Of a DNA stretch of 64,000 nt, positions 52,448 to 61,583 are shown in pieces. Positions within the stretch are counted from its first letter, which is position 1; every line of letters starts with the position of its first letter. A model generated the notes under the pieces. That model did not search any database, had not been told where the DNA came from, and saw only the letters and a list, made by a program, of their open reading frames with translations. A program made the translations under genes and the position numbers. This DNA is from Paracoccus limosus. Its GTDB lineage: Bacteria; Pseudomonadota; Alphaproteobacteria; Rhodobacterales; Rhodobacteraceae. The stretch is from contig NZ_WMIF01000012.1 in the NCBI RefSeq assembly GCF_009711185.1, positions 42,677-106,676 on the forward strand, written 5' to 3'.

Positions 52448-53136
52448 CGGTGCTGCACGCGCTGGTGCTGGGCTGGCGCGACCTGCTGCGGCCGCGCATC
52501 TTTGGCGTGGTCGCGCTTGGCATCGGGCTGACGCTTGTGCTGTTCGTGGCCTTGCAGGCGCTGGCCTTCTGGAGCGTGCATCTTTGGGCACCGCAAACCG
52601 TCACCCTGCCCTGGATCGGCAGCTGGCAGATCAACGATCTGCTGTCATGGAGCACGCTGATCCTGTTCCCGCTGATGTCGGTCTTTCTGATGGCGCCGGT
52701 CGCAGCCGGGTTTTGCGGCATTTTCGCCGAACAGGTCGCCGACACGGTCGAGGCCGCGCATTACCCCGGCGCCAAGGGCCTGCCGCTAGGCTTTCTGGAC
52801 GGGCTTGGCGAATCGCTTCTGGTCATGGGCGCGGTCATCGTGGTGACGCTGGCGACATTGGCGCTGACGCCCTTTATCGGGCCGCTGGCGTCGCTACTGT
52901 TCTATCTGGGCAACGGCTGGCTTCTGGGGCGCGAGTTTTTTCAGATGGCGGCGCGCCGGCATCTGCACGCCCCGCAGGCCACCGCCCTGCGCCAGTCGCG
53001 CGGCCTGCAGGTGACGGGCCTTGGCGTGCTGGTCGCGGCCCTGCTGACCGTGCCCTTGCTGAACATTCTGGTGCCGGTTCTGGCCGCCACCAGTTTCACT
53101 CATCTCTTTCACCTGCTCGACCGGCGGCCCGCCTAG
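52444..53136 (+). CDS. EI24/CysZ-like membrane protein
   Basis: A 230-aa inner-membrane protein with four or more hydrophobic segments and the EI24 (CysZ-type) domain (VFLMAPVAAGFCGIFAEQVA). CysZ is a sulfate importer; other members are uncharacterised. The GTG overlaps the nitroreductase stop (GTGA), so it is translationally coupled. Confidence 0.83.
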   Translation: MTVLHALVLGWRDLLRPRIFGVVALGIGLTLVLFVALQALAFWSVHLWAPQTVTLPWIGSWQINDLLSWSTLILFPLMSVFLMAPVAAGFCGIFAEQVADTVEAAHYPGAKGLPLGFLDGLGESLLVMGAVIVVTLATLALTPFIGPLASLLFYLGNGWLLGREFFQMAARRHLHAPQATALRQSRGLQVTGLGVLVAALLTVPLLNILVPVLAATSFTHLFHLLDRRPA

Positions 53137-53393
53137 CTGGTCCAGGCCTCCAGATCGGCGCGGGTGATGATGCCGCCCAGAATGATCCAGGCGATCACCG
53201 CCCAGATCACCGCCGAGATCAGCGTGGCGAGCAGCATTTTGCGCTTCAGGCGCGGCTCATGCGGGGCGCCGGCGGGGGTGCCGGGCGTCACCGGCCCCGC
53301 CTCGGCCTGCGAGCGCTGGCCGATGGGCAGCAGCACGAACAGCACCAGAAACCACAGCACCGAATAAAGCACGATCCCCCCGGTCAGATTCAT
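53133..53393 (-). CDS. DUF1467-family two-span membrane protein
   Basis: An 86-aa protein with two membrane spans (IVLYSVLWFLVLFVLLPIG and ATLISAVIWAVIAWIIL). DUF1467 is common next to methylmalonyl-CoA epimerase in Rhodobacterales; function unknown. It ends four bases inside the EI24 gene on the other strand, and its start shares one base with the stop of the epimerase gene. Confidence 0.85.
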   Translation of the reverse strand: MNLTGGIVLYSVLWFLVLFVLLPIGQRSQAEAGPVTPGTPAGAPHEPRLKRKMLLATLISAVIWAVIAWIILGGIITRADLEAWTS

Positions 53394-53797
53394 CAGACCT
53401 GCTCCAGCTCGATCAGGCAGCCGTTGAAGTCCTTGGGATGCAGGAACAGCACCGGCTTGCCATGCGCGCCGATCTTGGGCTCGCCATTGCCCAGCACGCG
53501 GGCGCCGCTGGCCTGCAGCCGGTCACGCGCGGCCAGAATGTCATCGACCTCGAAACACATGTGATGGATGCCGCCCGAGGGGTTCTTGTCCAGAAAGCCC
53601 TGAATCGGACTGTTCTCGCCCAAGGGATAGAGCAGTTCGATCTTGGTGTTGGGCAGTTCGATGAACACCACGGTCACGCCATGGTCGGGCTCGTCCTGCG
53701 GCGCGCCGACCTTCGCGCCCAGAGTGTCGGCATATTGCGCCGCCGCCGCCGCAAGATCTGGCACGGCAATGGCAACGTGGTTCAGGCGTCCGATCAT
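53393..53797 (-). CDS. mce: Methylmalonyl-CoA epimerase
   Basis: A 134-aa vicinal-oxygen-chelate fold enzyme that interconverts (R)- and (S)-methylmalonyl-CoA in propionyl-CoA and ethylmalonyl-CoA metabolism. Visible are LNHVAIAVPDLAAAA, the GGIHHMCFEVDD metal ligand block and FLHPKDFNGCLIELEQV. Two adjacent ATGs exist; the second is five bases from GGAGG and is used here, the first would add one residue. Confidence 0.93.
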   Translation of the reverse strand: MIGRLNHVAIAVPDLAAAAAQYADTLGAKVGAPQDEPDHGVTVVFIELPNTKIELLYPLGENSPIQGFLDKNPSGGIHHMCFEVDDILAARDRLQASGARVLGNGEPKIGAHGKPVLFLHPKDFNGCLIELEQV

Positions 53798-53928
53798 CAT
53801 GTCCTCCGTTTGCGATGTTTTTAGGACGGTCGGCGGCGCGGGGAAAGGAAAACCGGCGCCGTTAACCGCTTCTTAGCCGAATCGCGCGACTCTGGGCTTC
53901 AAGGTGATCTTTCCTTGGGGGAATGGTG

Positions 53929-54660
53929 ATGAGCGACGATTTGACGAATGGCCTGACCGACCTGCCCGGCTGGCGGGTGATGCTGCCGAACCGCCCGTTG
54001 ACCGGCCTGACGCTGCTGGTGGTCGAGGATTCGCGCTTTGCCAGCGAGGCGGTGCGGCTTTTGTGCCTGCGTTCGGGCGCGCGCATCCGCCGCGCCGATA
54101 CCGTCAAGGCGGCGCTGCGGCATCTGCAAACCTACCGGCCCGGGGCAGTGATCGTCGACATGGGCCTGCCCGATGGCGACGGGGCCGAGGTGATCGCGAC
54201 CATTGCCCGCACCACGCCGCGCGTGCCGGTGATCCTGGGCACCTCGGGCGATCCCGACCGGCGCGAGGCGGCGATGGCGGCGGGTGCGGACGGTTTTATC
54301 GTCAAGCCGATCGAAAGCCTGGCGCAATTCCAGCAGGCGATTCTGGCGGCGTTGCCACCCGAGGCGCGGCCCGGTGGGCTGCGGCTGCTGCCCGATGACG
54401 TGATCGTGCCCGATCATGCCGCGCTGCGCGACGATCTGGCCCATGTCGCCGAGGTGCTGACCGCCGCCGATGACACCGATGCCATCGACTATATCGCCCG
54501 CTTTCTGGCCGGGGTGGCGCGTTCGGCGCATGATCAGCTGCTGGAGGATGCCGCGACCGCGCTTGCCCGCGACAAGGCGCAGGGCGAGGCGCTGGCGCTG
54601 GATCTGGCGCGGATCAGCGGCATGGTGCAGGACCGGCTGGCGGCGGTTCAGGGCAATTGA
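53929..54660 (+). CDS. Response regulator with an uncharacterised helical C-terminal domain
   Basis: A 243-aa protein. Residues 25-145 are a receiver domain (acidic pair E33/D34, phospho-acceptor D77 in VIVDMGLPDGDG, lysine in FIVKPIES). Residues 150-243 are predicted to be helical and acidic (DHAALRDDLAHVAEVLTAAD ...) and do not match a DNA-binding domain I know. Output may be protein-protein contact, as in phosphorelays. No kinase is adjacent. The last 13 bases overlap the convergent GNAT gene. Confidence 0.75.
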   Translation: MSDDLTNGLTDLPGWRVMLPNRPLTGLTLLVVEDSRFASEAVRLLCLRSGARIRRADTVKAALRHLQTYRPGAVIVDMGLPDGDGAEVIATIARTTPRVPVILGTSGDPDRREAAMAAGADGFIVKPIESLAQFQQAILAALPPEARPGGLRLLPDDVIVPDHAALRDDLAHVAEVLTAADDTDAIDYIARFLAGVARSAHDQLLEDAATALARDKAQGEALALDLARISGMVQDRLAAVQGN

Positions 54661-55364
54661 CGCAAGGCGCCGGTCAGCTCTGACAGGCGCAGGCGTTGCC
54701 GGCCCTGCCCGTCGAAGTTTCCGGGCGCCAGCCAAGTCTGATGCGCATGGTGCAGATCGGGCCATTCGTGATCAAGGATCGCGAACCATGCTGTGTCCCG
54801 GTTGCGGCCACGCACGACCATGTGCTGGCGGAATGTGCCCTCGTAGAGAAAGCCATAGCGGTTGGCCGCCGCAATCGAGGGGGCGTTGCGCGCATTGCAT
54901 TTCCATTCGACACGACGATAGCCCGCCGCAAAGGCCCAGCCGATCATCAGCGAGATGGCCTCGGTCGCGGCCGGGCTGCGCTGCAGGGCGGGTGCGATCT
55001 GGATATGCCCGATCTCGATCACGCCATTGCCCGGATCGATGCGCAGATATGCCGCAAGACCGCCGATACGGCCGCCGCGATGGTCGCGCAGCGCGTAAAA
55101 GAACGGATCGCGCAGTTCGGACATGCTGCGCTGCCAGTCGCGATAGATCTCCAGATCCGCAAAGGGGCCGTAGCCCAGATAGTCCCACAGCTGGTCATGT
55201 CCGGCATTGGCCTGAAACAGATCCTCGGCATGGTGCGCGGGGTCCAGCCGTTCCAGCGTGACATGCAGGCCCGCGATCAGATCGGGACCAGGCGCGGCGG
55301 GCGGCTGAAAACCCGCAACCAGCGCTCCGGCGGGATGGGGGACTTCGGGTAGGGATGGCGACAT
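54648..55364 (-). CDS. GNAT-family N-acetyltransferase (RimJ/RimL type)
   Basis: A 238-aa acetyltransferase of the RimL/YdaF-like group: LERLDPAHHAEDLF, FFYALRDHRGGRIGGLAAYL, the beta-bulge IEIGHIQIAPALQRSPAATE and YRRVEWKCNARNAPSIAAAN. The substrate is not evident. No clear ribosome site precedes the ATG. An IS3 remnant begins about 190 bases upstream and may have cut its promoter region. Confidence 0.8.
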   Translation of the reverse strand: MSPSLPEVPHPAGALVAGFQPPAAPGPDLIAGLHVTLERLDPAHHAEDLFQANAGHDQLWDYLGYGPFADLEIYRDWQRSMSELRDPFFYALRDHRGGRIGGLAAYLRIDPGNGVIEIGHIQIAPALQRSPAATEAISLMIGWAFAAGYRRVEWKCNARNAPSIAAANRYGFLYEGTFRQHMVVRGRNRDTAWFAILDHEWPDLHHAHQTWLAPGNFDGQGRQRLRLSELTGALRQLP

Positions 55365-55553
55365 GAAAACGGCTCGAAGATGGCACGACCCGGCTTGGCG
55401 CAGGCCCCGACCAGATCAGCGCAACCCGCCGCACCCGTCAATAGGACCAGCGCCAAGGACGACAGGCCAGAGCGAAGCGGTTGGGTGCAGGGGCAGATCG
55501 TCGCGGTGCGCGCGAGCGCAGAGATGACCCTGACGCGCGGGTCAAACCGGGTT

Positions 55554-56200
55554 GGACACCAAAATAGCCCGATGCTTCGTTGACGCCCTTTCGCTGACTT
55601 TGAGGCAAGGAGGCTATGATGAAGCCCATGAAATTTACGGACGAGTTCTTGCGCGATGCAGTCGCGCAGATCACGGAACATGGCTATCTGGCGAAGGAGG
55701 TTTCGAAACGGCTCAGGGTAAGCACGCATTCGCTTTACGCTTGGAAGCGCAAGTTCGCAAAACCGGTGTGGGGCGAGGGTGAGAGGGACGCCGAGATCCG
55801 GCGGCTGCAGCACGACTGGCGCGGTGTCGGAGGAGCGCGATATCCTGAAAAAGCCACCGCGTATTTCGCAATGCGGCGTGCCTGCGCATCCTGCCAAGTG
55901 GATTTTACGCCTAGTTGCAGGGACCAACGAGCAAGCGAGCACGGGAAGACAGGGCCAGACTGAATTGCAGCTGAAGGCTTGAGCCCGAAAGCGGCAAGGA
56001 CCGTGACTATCACAAGCCGCATGACGATCTGATCGAACAGAGCAAATCATCTGTCCGAACCGGGTGGCACGATTGGCGCAGCAGTCGGGATCAAGGCGCA
56101 GATTGGCGGCAAGCGCCACCCTGGCACTTATGGCGGCAAGCCATCAGTTATAGCCGACAACACGCTCGACCGGCATCGAGGCACGGGACAGGGGCTGGAT
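55554..56200 (+). mobile_element. Decayed IS3-family insertion sequence
   Basis: Starting near TGGACACCAAAATAG (55554), the copy holds a broken orfA (55616 on) and scattered orfB pieces: FYA-stop, TSKRARED, and GKRHPGTYGGKPSVIADNTL (about 56115-56172). The orfB pieces are in different frames with in-frame stops. No right inverted repeat is visible, and the DDE catalytic region is missing, so it is immobile. Confidence 0.75.
55616..55963 (+). pseudogene. IS3-family orfA transposase remnant, frameshifted
   Basis: Begins MMKPMKFTDEFLRDAVAQIT behind GGCAAGGAGG, with a helix-turn-helix (KEVSKRLRVSTHSLYAWKRK). It loses the frame around 55815-55850: the expected VSEERDILKK is read in another frame, and KATAYFA returns to the first frame. 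A five-A run (55849-55853) stands where IS3 copies usually have the A6G slippery site. Confidence 0.8.
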
Positions 56201-56371
56201 AGCGAAAGGCAGATGGTCCGACAGTTGAACGGCGTTCTGAAAGCCTCCGGTCAAAAACTGCCCTCCGAGGCCGGCGCACTATGAGGATCGGGACGCGCGG
56301 ATCTTCATCTTGGCAGCAGTCACCGAGCCGACACGCCCACCCCCTGCACAGCCCCGCCAGGAATGGCGCGA

Positions 56372-57550
56372 TCAGCCCAGAATCCTGGGATCCTCGCCCA
56401 GCTCCAGCCCCGGAAAGATCGTCCGCTCCAGCACGTCCTGCGGCGTGTTGAACAGACCGCGCATCGCCCAGCCGGCATAGGCGCGGATGTCGCGGGTCGG
56501 CATCAGGTCGCGGTCGGCGTAAAGCTGGCCTTCGGCCAGACCCGGCCAGCGGCCATAGGCGCGCCCGCCGCGCAGCGCGCCGCCGGCCATGATCAGCGTC
56601 CCGCCAGTGCCGTGATCGGTGCCGCCCGAGCCGTTCTCGCGCACCGTGCGGCCGAATTCGGTCATCGCCAGCACCGTCGTGCGCCCCCAGTTCGGCCCCA
56701 GCCCCTGTTTCAGCGCCAGAATCGCCGCCGCCAACCGGTCGAGCGCCCGGCCAAGGATCTGGGGCTGATTGGCATGGCTGTCCCAGCCGGCGATGGAAAA
56801 GGCCGCGACGCGGGCCTCGGCATTCAGACGGCTGGCGGCAAAGGCGCCCAGCGAGCTGGCCTCGGCGGTGGCGCCCTTTTCCAGCGCCATCTGGCCGGTT
56901 TCGCCGCTGATGCGGATGGCGTCGCTGGCGGCGGTGCGAAACAGCGCGTCATCGTGATAGACATGTTCCAAAAGCATCTGCGCCTGAGGCGACAGCGACA
57001 GCGCGGCGCGCGGTGCCCAGCTGAGATGCGCGGCCGAGCCGGACAGGATCTTGAGCTGGTCCATGCCGACCGCATAGGCTGTCTCGGCCGTGGCGCCGGG
57101 GGTCGCCTGCAACAGCCGGTTCAGCCAGCCGCCGATGCGCCGGTCCACCGGCAGATCGTTGCCGGTCCCGGCCTCCAGCAGATCCTGACCGTCGAAATGG
57201 CTGCGCTTGTCGCGATAGGGTGTCGAGACGGCATGGGCAAAGGCCAGCTCGCCCGATTTCCACAGCGGCAACAGCGGCGCCAGATTGGGATGCAGCGCAT
57301 AGAACCCGTCCAGATCCAGCGCCCCCGCCGCGGGCCCCGCCGACAGGTCGCGGCGCAGCTTGGCCAGCATCGGGTCGCCATAGGGCTGGATCGCGTCCAG
57401 CCCGTCCATGGCGCCGCGCAGGATGATGACGACCAGCCGGTTGTTGGTCGGCAGCGCCGCGAAGGTCATCGAGGTCATGAAGGGATGCGCGGCCGCCGAA
57501 CAGCCGATCAGCGCAGCGCCCTTGAGAAACAGGCGACGATCAAGGTTCAT
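56372..57550 (-). CDS. Tat-exported DUF1501 protein
   Basis: A 392-aa protein with a twin-arginine signal (DRRLFLKGAALIGCSAAAHP) and the DUF1501 alkaline-phosphatase-like fold: LVVIILRGAMDGLDAIQPYG, WDSHANQ, and MTEFGRTVRENGSGGTDHGT. These segments carry the metal-ligand residues of the superfamily. The substrate is unknown. It is nine bases downstream of a DUF1800 gene, its usual partner. Confidence 0.88.
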   Translation of the reverse strand: MNLDRRLFLKGAALIGCSAAAHPFMTSMTFAALPTNNRLVVIILRGAMDGLDAIQPYGDPMLAKLRRDLSAGPAAGALDLDGFYALHPNLAPLLPLWKSGELAFAHAVSTPYRDKRSHFDGQDLLEAGTGNDLPVDRRIGGWLNRLLQATPGATAETAYAVGMDQLKILSGSAAHLSWAPRAALSLSPQAQMLLEHVYHDDALFRTAASDAIRISGETGQMALEKGATAEASSLGAFAASRLNAEARVAAFSIAGWDSHANQPQILGRALDRLAAAILALKQGLGPNWGRTTVLAMTEFGRTVRENGSGGTDHGTGGTLIMAGGALRGGRAYGRWPGLAEGQLYADRDLMPTRDIRAYAGWAMRGLFNTPQDVLERTIFPGLELGEDPRILG

Positions 57551-57559
57551 GGTCCGCTC

Positions 57560-58930
57560 CTATCGCCGGTTGAAATCATTCGAGGCCAGCACCAGCGCCA
57601 CGCCCTCGGCCTGACTTTCGGCCTTGGGCACCGCCCATGCCAAGGCCTCGGACTGGGTGCCGCCGAAGGCCGTCTGCATCAGCTCGCGCGGGTCGGGCAG
57701 CGGATCGACCAGCCGCCCGGGCATCTGCATCGCCCAGGTGATGCGCGCCGCCAGCAGCTGTGGCGAGACCCAGGCCTCGGCCTCTTCGGGCCAGCCGTCT
57801 GGGCCGGTCGGGCGCAGCCACATCTGGCCCATGCGGGTCAGCACATCCATCGTCTGGCCGCGGAGTTGCGGGAATTCCATCGCCGCGATGCGCTCGCCCG
57901 GAATGCCAAGGGCGCGAAACCCCGAGACGAGCAGGTCAAAGGGCTGGCGCACCTTGCCACGCAGATTGGCGCCCAGCTCGGGGTGGCGGATCATCACGCG
58001 ATAGACCTCGGTCAGATGACCGTCGGTTTCGCGCCAGGTCTGCGCCATCGCCTGTACCAGAGCATCCGACGGCTGGTCCGAGACGAAATGCACCGCCAGC
58101 TTGCGCGAGACATATTGCGCCGTTTCCGTCCGGCGGGCGATGTCGCGCAGGGCGTTGCGGATATCGTCCAGCCCGCCGCGCCGCATGCCGCCATAGCGCA
58201 CGCCCAGCACGGTCTCGGCGCCCGGTTCGGCGATGTTCGGATTATAGGAAAAGCCGCCCTTGGCATTGTAGCTGAGCCCGGTCAGCAGCTCGGCCAGCTC
58301 GCGCACGTCCTTTTGCGTATAGGGCGCGCCGACGCCCATGGAATGCAGCTCCATCGCCTCGCGGGCGAGGTTCTCGTTCAGGCCAAAGCCCTTGCCGGAC
58401 TGCTTTTGCGCAAAGACCGAATTCGGGCCGCGGCTGCTGTTCTGATCCAGATAGATCAGCATCATCGGATGGGTTTCGGCGGCAAAGAACATGTCTTCGA
58501 ACCGCCCGGCCAGATGCGGCCGGATCGCCTCATCGACAAAGGCCAGCGCCAGCGGGTTCTGCGCCGGCCCCTTGGGGCTGACGGTGAAATGATCGGCCCA
58601 GAATTGCACCAGCCGCTCGCCAAAGCCGGTCGGATCGTCGACAGCGCGCACCAGCCGCCGCTGCAGGTCGCGCACCACCAGTTGCGACATCTGCTGGTTA
58701 TAGGCGCGGTATTCCTCCTCGGCCGAGGCGACGCCCTGCTTGCGCGCCTTGGCCAGATCACCCAGCTGCTGGGACATGGCGCTGGCTTCGTCGATGCTGA
58801 TCGCCTCGGGGCCGGGGCCAGCGTTATCAAGGCCGGCCAGCAACGCCTCGGGCGTCTGCGGCGGCGGCATGAGCGGGGACAGGCCAAAGCCCAACCTGAT
58901 GGCGGCAAGCTGCGGAAAAGCGGCAGACAT
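57560..58930 (-). CDS. DUF1800-family protein
   Basis: A 456-aa protein of DUF1800 (AAIRLGFGLSPLMPPPQTPE, GFGERLVQFWADHFTVS, NENLAREAMELHSMG), a family found next to DUF1501 in many bacteria and of unknown function. The ATG at 58928-58930 is used; a TTG two codons upstream is less likely. No clear signal peptide, so it may be exported with DUF1501 or act inside the cell. Confidence 0.87.
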   Translation of the reverse strand: MSAAFPQLAAIRLGFGLSPLMPPPQTPEALLAGLDNAGPGPEAISIDEASAMSQQLGDLAKARKQGVASAEEEYRAYNQQMSQLVVRDLQRRLVRAVDDPTGFGERLVQFWADHFTVSPKGPAQNPLALAFVDEAIRPHLAGRFEDMFFAAETHPMMLIYLDQNSSRGPNSVFAQKQSGKGFGLNENLAREAMELHSMGVGAPYTQKDVRELAELLTGLSYNAKGGFSYNPNIAEPGAETVLGVRYGGMRRGGLDDIRNALRDIARRTETAQYVSRKLAVHFVSDQPSDALVQAMAQTWRETDGHLTEVYRVMIRHPELGANLRGKVRQPFDLLVSGFRALGIPGERIAAMEFPQLRGQTMDVLTRMGQMWLRPTGPDGWPEEAEAWVSPQLLAARITWAMQMPGRLVDPLPDPRELMQTAFGGTQSEALAWAVPKAESQAEGVALVLASNDFNRR

Positions 58931-59028
58931 ATTCAATCCGTGAAAGACCCTTGCCCCGGACTATCGCATGGCCGGGGCAAAAGGTCAGTTCACGCTTTCG
59001 GCAGGATGCGGCATTGCAGCGAAAGCCC

Positions 59029-59053
59029 GCCGAAAGCCGGCAGGGCTTTCGGC
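59029..59053 (-). terminator. Perfect hairpin after aspS, possible terminator without a T run
   Basis: GCCGAAAGCC pairs perfectly with GGCTTTCGGC (59029-59038 with 59044-59053, five-base loop), 29 bases past the aspS stop on the minus strand. A longer alternative pairing with CGAAAGCCC (59020-59028) also exists. There is no T run, so it may be a processing or mRNA-stability element. Confidence 0.4.
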
Positions 59054-59081
59054 GGCACCCCCCGCTTGGCCGGGCGAGCGC

Positions 59082-60857
59082 CTAGTCCTTGGGCAGGGTG
59101 CGCAGGCGCAATTCGCGCATCTGCTCGTTGGTGGGCTCGCTCGGGGCGCCCATCATCAGGTCTTCGGCGCGCTGGTTCATCGGGAACATGATGACTTCGC
59201 GGATGTTCTGCTCATCGGCCAGCAGCATCACGATGCGGTCGATGCCCGCCGCGCACCCGCCGTGCGGCGGCGCGCCATAGCGGAAGGCCTTGACCATGCC
59301 GCCAAAGCGCTTCTCGACCTCGTCATGGCCATAGCCGGCCAGTTCGAAGGCCTTGAACATGATGTCAGGACGGTGGTTGCGGATCGCACCCGAGATCAGC
59401 TCATAGCCGTTGCAGGCCAGGTCATACTGATAGCCCTTGATTTGCAAGGGATCGCCCGCCAGCGCCTCAAGCCCGCCCTGCGGCATCGAGAACGGGTTGT
59501 GGCTGAAGTCGATCTTGCCCTCGTCCGATTTCTCATACATCGGGAAATCGACGATCCAGGCGAATTTGAACTGGTTTTCGTCGGTCAGTTCCAGCGCGCG
59601 GCCGATCTCGTTGCGGGCGCGACCGGCGACCGCCTCGAAGGTTTCGGGCTTGCCGGCGACAAAGAACACCGCATCGCCCTCGGCCAGACCCAGTTGCAGC
59701 CGGATCGCCTCGGTCGGCTCATGGCCAAGCGCCTTGGCGATGGGACCGGCGGCCTCGGTCGAGCCATCCTCGGCCTTGCGCCAGAAGATATAGCCCATGC
59801 CCGGCAGACCCTGGCCTTGCGCATAGGCGTTCATGCGGTCGGCGAACTTGCGCGAGCCGCCTTTCGGCGCGGGAATGGCGCGCACCTCGGTGCCGTCCTG
59901 TTCCAGCAGCTTGGCAAAGATCCCAAAGCCCGAGCCGCGGAAATGCTCGCTGACCACTTGCATCTCGATCGGGTTGCGCAGGTCGGGCTTGTCGCTGCCG
60001 TATTTCAGCATCGATTCCGCATAGGGGATGCGCGGCCAGTTGGCATCGACCGGACGACCGCCGCCGAACTCCTCGAACAGACCCTGAATCACCGGCTGGA
60101 TGGTGGCAAAGATGTCCTCTTGCTCGACAAAGGACATTTCCAGATCGAGCTGATAGAAATCGGTGGGCGAGCGGTCGGCGCGCGGGTCCTCATCGCGGAA
60201 GCAGGGCGCGATCTGGAAGTATTTGTCAAAGCCCGCGACCATGATCAGCTGCTTGAACTGTTGCGGCGCCTGCGGCAGGGCGTAGAACTTGCCCGGATGC
60301 AGCCGCGAGGGCACCAGAAAGTCGCGCGCCCCTTCGGGCGAGCTGGCGGTGATGATCGGGGTCTGGAATTCGGTGAAGCCCTGATCCCACATCCGGTTGC
60401 GGATCGAGCGGATCACCTTGCTGCGCAGCATGATGTTCTGGTGCAGCGAGTCGCGGCGCAGGTCGAGGAAGCGATAGGCGAGGCGCGTTTCCTCGGGGTA
60501 GTCCTGATCGCCAAAGACCGGCAGCGGCAGATCGTCCGAGGGGCCAAGGATCTCGGTCGCGGTCGCATAGACCTCGATCTCGCCGGTGGGCAGTTTGGGA
60601 TTGATGAGGCTCGCGTCACGCAGCTTTACTCGGCCGTCGATGCGGATCACCGTCTCGGCGCGCAGTTTTTCCAGATCGGCAAAGGCCGGGCTGTCGCTGT
60701 CGGCAATGACCTGGGTGATGCCGTAATGGTCGCGCAGGTCGATGAACAGCACGCCGCCATGGTCGCGGACCCGGTGGACCCAACCCGACAGGCGAATGGT
60801 TTCCCCGGCATTGGCGGCAGTCAGCTGGCCGCAGGTATGGCTGCGATAGGCGCTCAT
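59082..60857 (-). CDS. aspS: Aspartyl-tRNA synthetase
   Basis: A 591-aa class II synthetase: N-terminal anticodon-binding OB fold ([19 protein letters not shown]), motif 2 ([20 protein letters not shown]), the GAD insertion, and motif 3 ([19 protein letters not shown]). Full bacterial length; discriminating or not cannot be judged here. Probably transcribed alone. Confidence 0.96.
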   Translation of the reverse strand: MSAYRSHTCGQLTAANAGETIRLSGWVHRVRDHGGVLFIDLRDHYGITQVIADSDSPAFADLEKLRAETVIRIDGRVKLRDASLINPKLPTGEIEVYATATEILGPSDDLPLPVFGDQDYPEETRLAYRFLDLRRDSLHQNIMLRSKVIRSIRNRMWDQGFTEFQTPIITASSPEGARDFLVPSRLHPGKFYALPQAPQQFKQLIMVAGFDKYFQIAPCFRDEDPRADRSPTDFYQLDLEMSFVEQEDIFATIQPVIQGLFEEFGGGRPVDANWPRIPYAESMLKYGSDKPDLRNPIEMQVVSEHFRGSGFGIFAKLLEQDGTEVRAIPAPKGGSRKFADRMNAYAQGQGLPGMGYIFWRKAEDGSTEAAGPIAKALGHEPTEAIRLQLGLAEGDAVFFVAGKPETFEAVAGRARNEIGRALELTDENQFKFAWIVDFPMYEKSDEGKIDFSHNPFSMPQGGLEALAGDPLQIKGYQYDLACNGYELISGAIRNHRPDIMFKAFELAGYGHDEVEKRFGGMVKAFRYGAPPHGGCAAGIDRIVMLLADEQNIREVIMFPMNQRAEDLMMGAPSEPTNEQMRELRLRTLPKD

Positions 60858-60917
60858 CGAATTTCCCCTTGTATCAGCCGACGCATGAACCGCGACACGG
60901 GCGGGAAGTCAAGCGGA

Positions 60918-61583
60918 TCAGAACGGGCGCACCGCATTGCCCGAATAGAAATACACCCCCATGCCGACGGCAAAGAGCGCGTTGCCGGCCACCGCATGCA
61001 GAACCCATGCCGCCGGAAAGCCGAATTTCAGATAGGCGCGGGCAAAGAACCAGCCGCCGACAAAGGTCAGCAAGCTGACCAGCAGCGACCAATACATCAG
61101 ATGCGCAAAGGCAAAGACCGCCGCGTTCAACGCAATCGCCGCCTGCCCGCCCGGCAGGATCGCCGCATAGCGATGAAAGAACAGCGGCCGGAAAATCAGC
61201 TCCTGCGGCAGGGCCGACAGCAGCGGATAGAGCCCCCAGATCATCAGCATGAAGCCCGGCCGTTCGCGCGCCATGTGAAAGATCGCGCCGGGCCGGACCA
61301 TCCACAGCACCGCCGCGCCGATGGCCGAAGTGATCAGGATCATGCCCAAGATCTCCAGCCAGGGCAGCCGGCCCCAGCCGCGCACCAGCCCGCGCCAGTC
61401 AAACCCGCCGGTGCAGCGCAAAAGCACCAGCCCCGCGACGCTGAACAGCGCCAGTGCCGGAAACAGTAGCCGCGTCGGCATGAACAACGCGATGGCCAGC
61501 GGCGCCCCGACATAGAGCGCCGCGAATTCAAGCCGCATCCAGGCCGGGGTTATTGCAGCCTCCGGTTCAGCCACATCCGCCAT
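60918..61583 (-). CDS. CPBP-family intramembrane protease-like protein
   Basis: A 221-aa multi-span membrane protein of the CPBP/CAAX-protease family. The active-site motif reads LPQELIFRPLFF, so the first glutamate of EExxxR is Gln; the later histidine blocks FAHLMYW and VLHAVAGNAL are present. Activity is therefore uncertain. The start at 61583 overlaps the GH25 gene by 34 bases; an internal ATG at 61538 is an alternative, and neither has a strong ribosome site. Confidence 0.8.
   Translation of the reverse strand: MADVAEPEAAITPAWMRLEFAALYVGAPLAIALFMPTRLLFPALALFSVAGLVLLRCTGGFDWRGLVRGWGRLPWLEILGMILITSAIGAAVLWMVRPGAIFHMARERPGFMLMIWGLYPLLSALPQELIFRPLFFHRYAAILPGGQAAIALNAAVFAFAHLMYWSLLVSLLTFVGGWFFARAYLKFGFPAAWVLHAVAGNALFAVGMGVYFYSGNAVRPF

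Noticed and set aside
55365..55553. Possible small lipoprotein on the minus strand (LALVLLTGAAGCADLVGAC) next to the IS3 scar
   Set aside because: The lipobox has Ala at -3 and the frame has no ATG or ribosome site, and it runs into the GNAT gene. A lipoprotein cut by the insertion is possible but not supported.
56363..59191. Plus-strand open frame of 942 codons opposite the DUF1501 and DUF1800 genes
   Set aside because: It spans two genuine genes and their gap and is rich in His, Gln and Arg, typical of GC-rich antisense translation.
58968..61469. Plus-strand open frame of 833 codons opposite aspS and the CPBP gene
   Set aside because: Antisense shadow of a clear aspartyl-tRNA synthetase; no start signal or domain.
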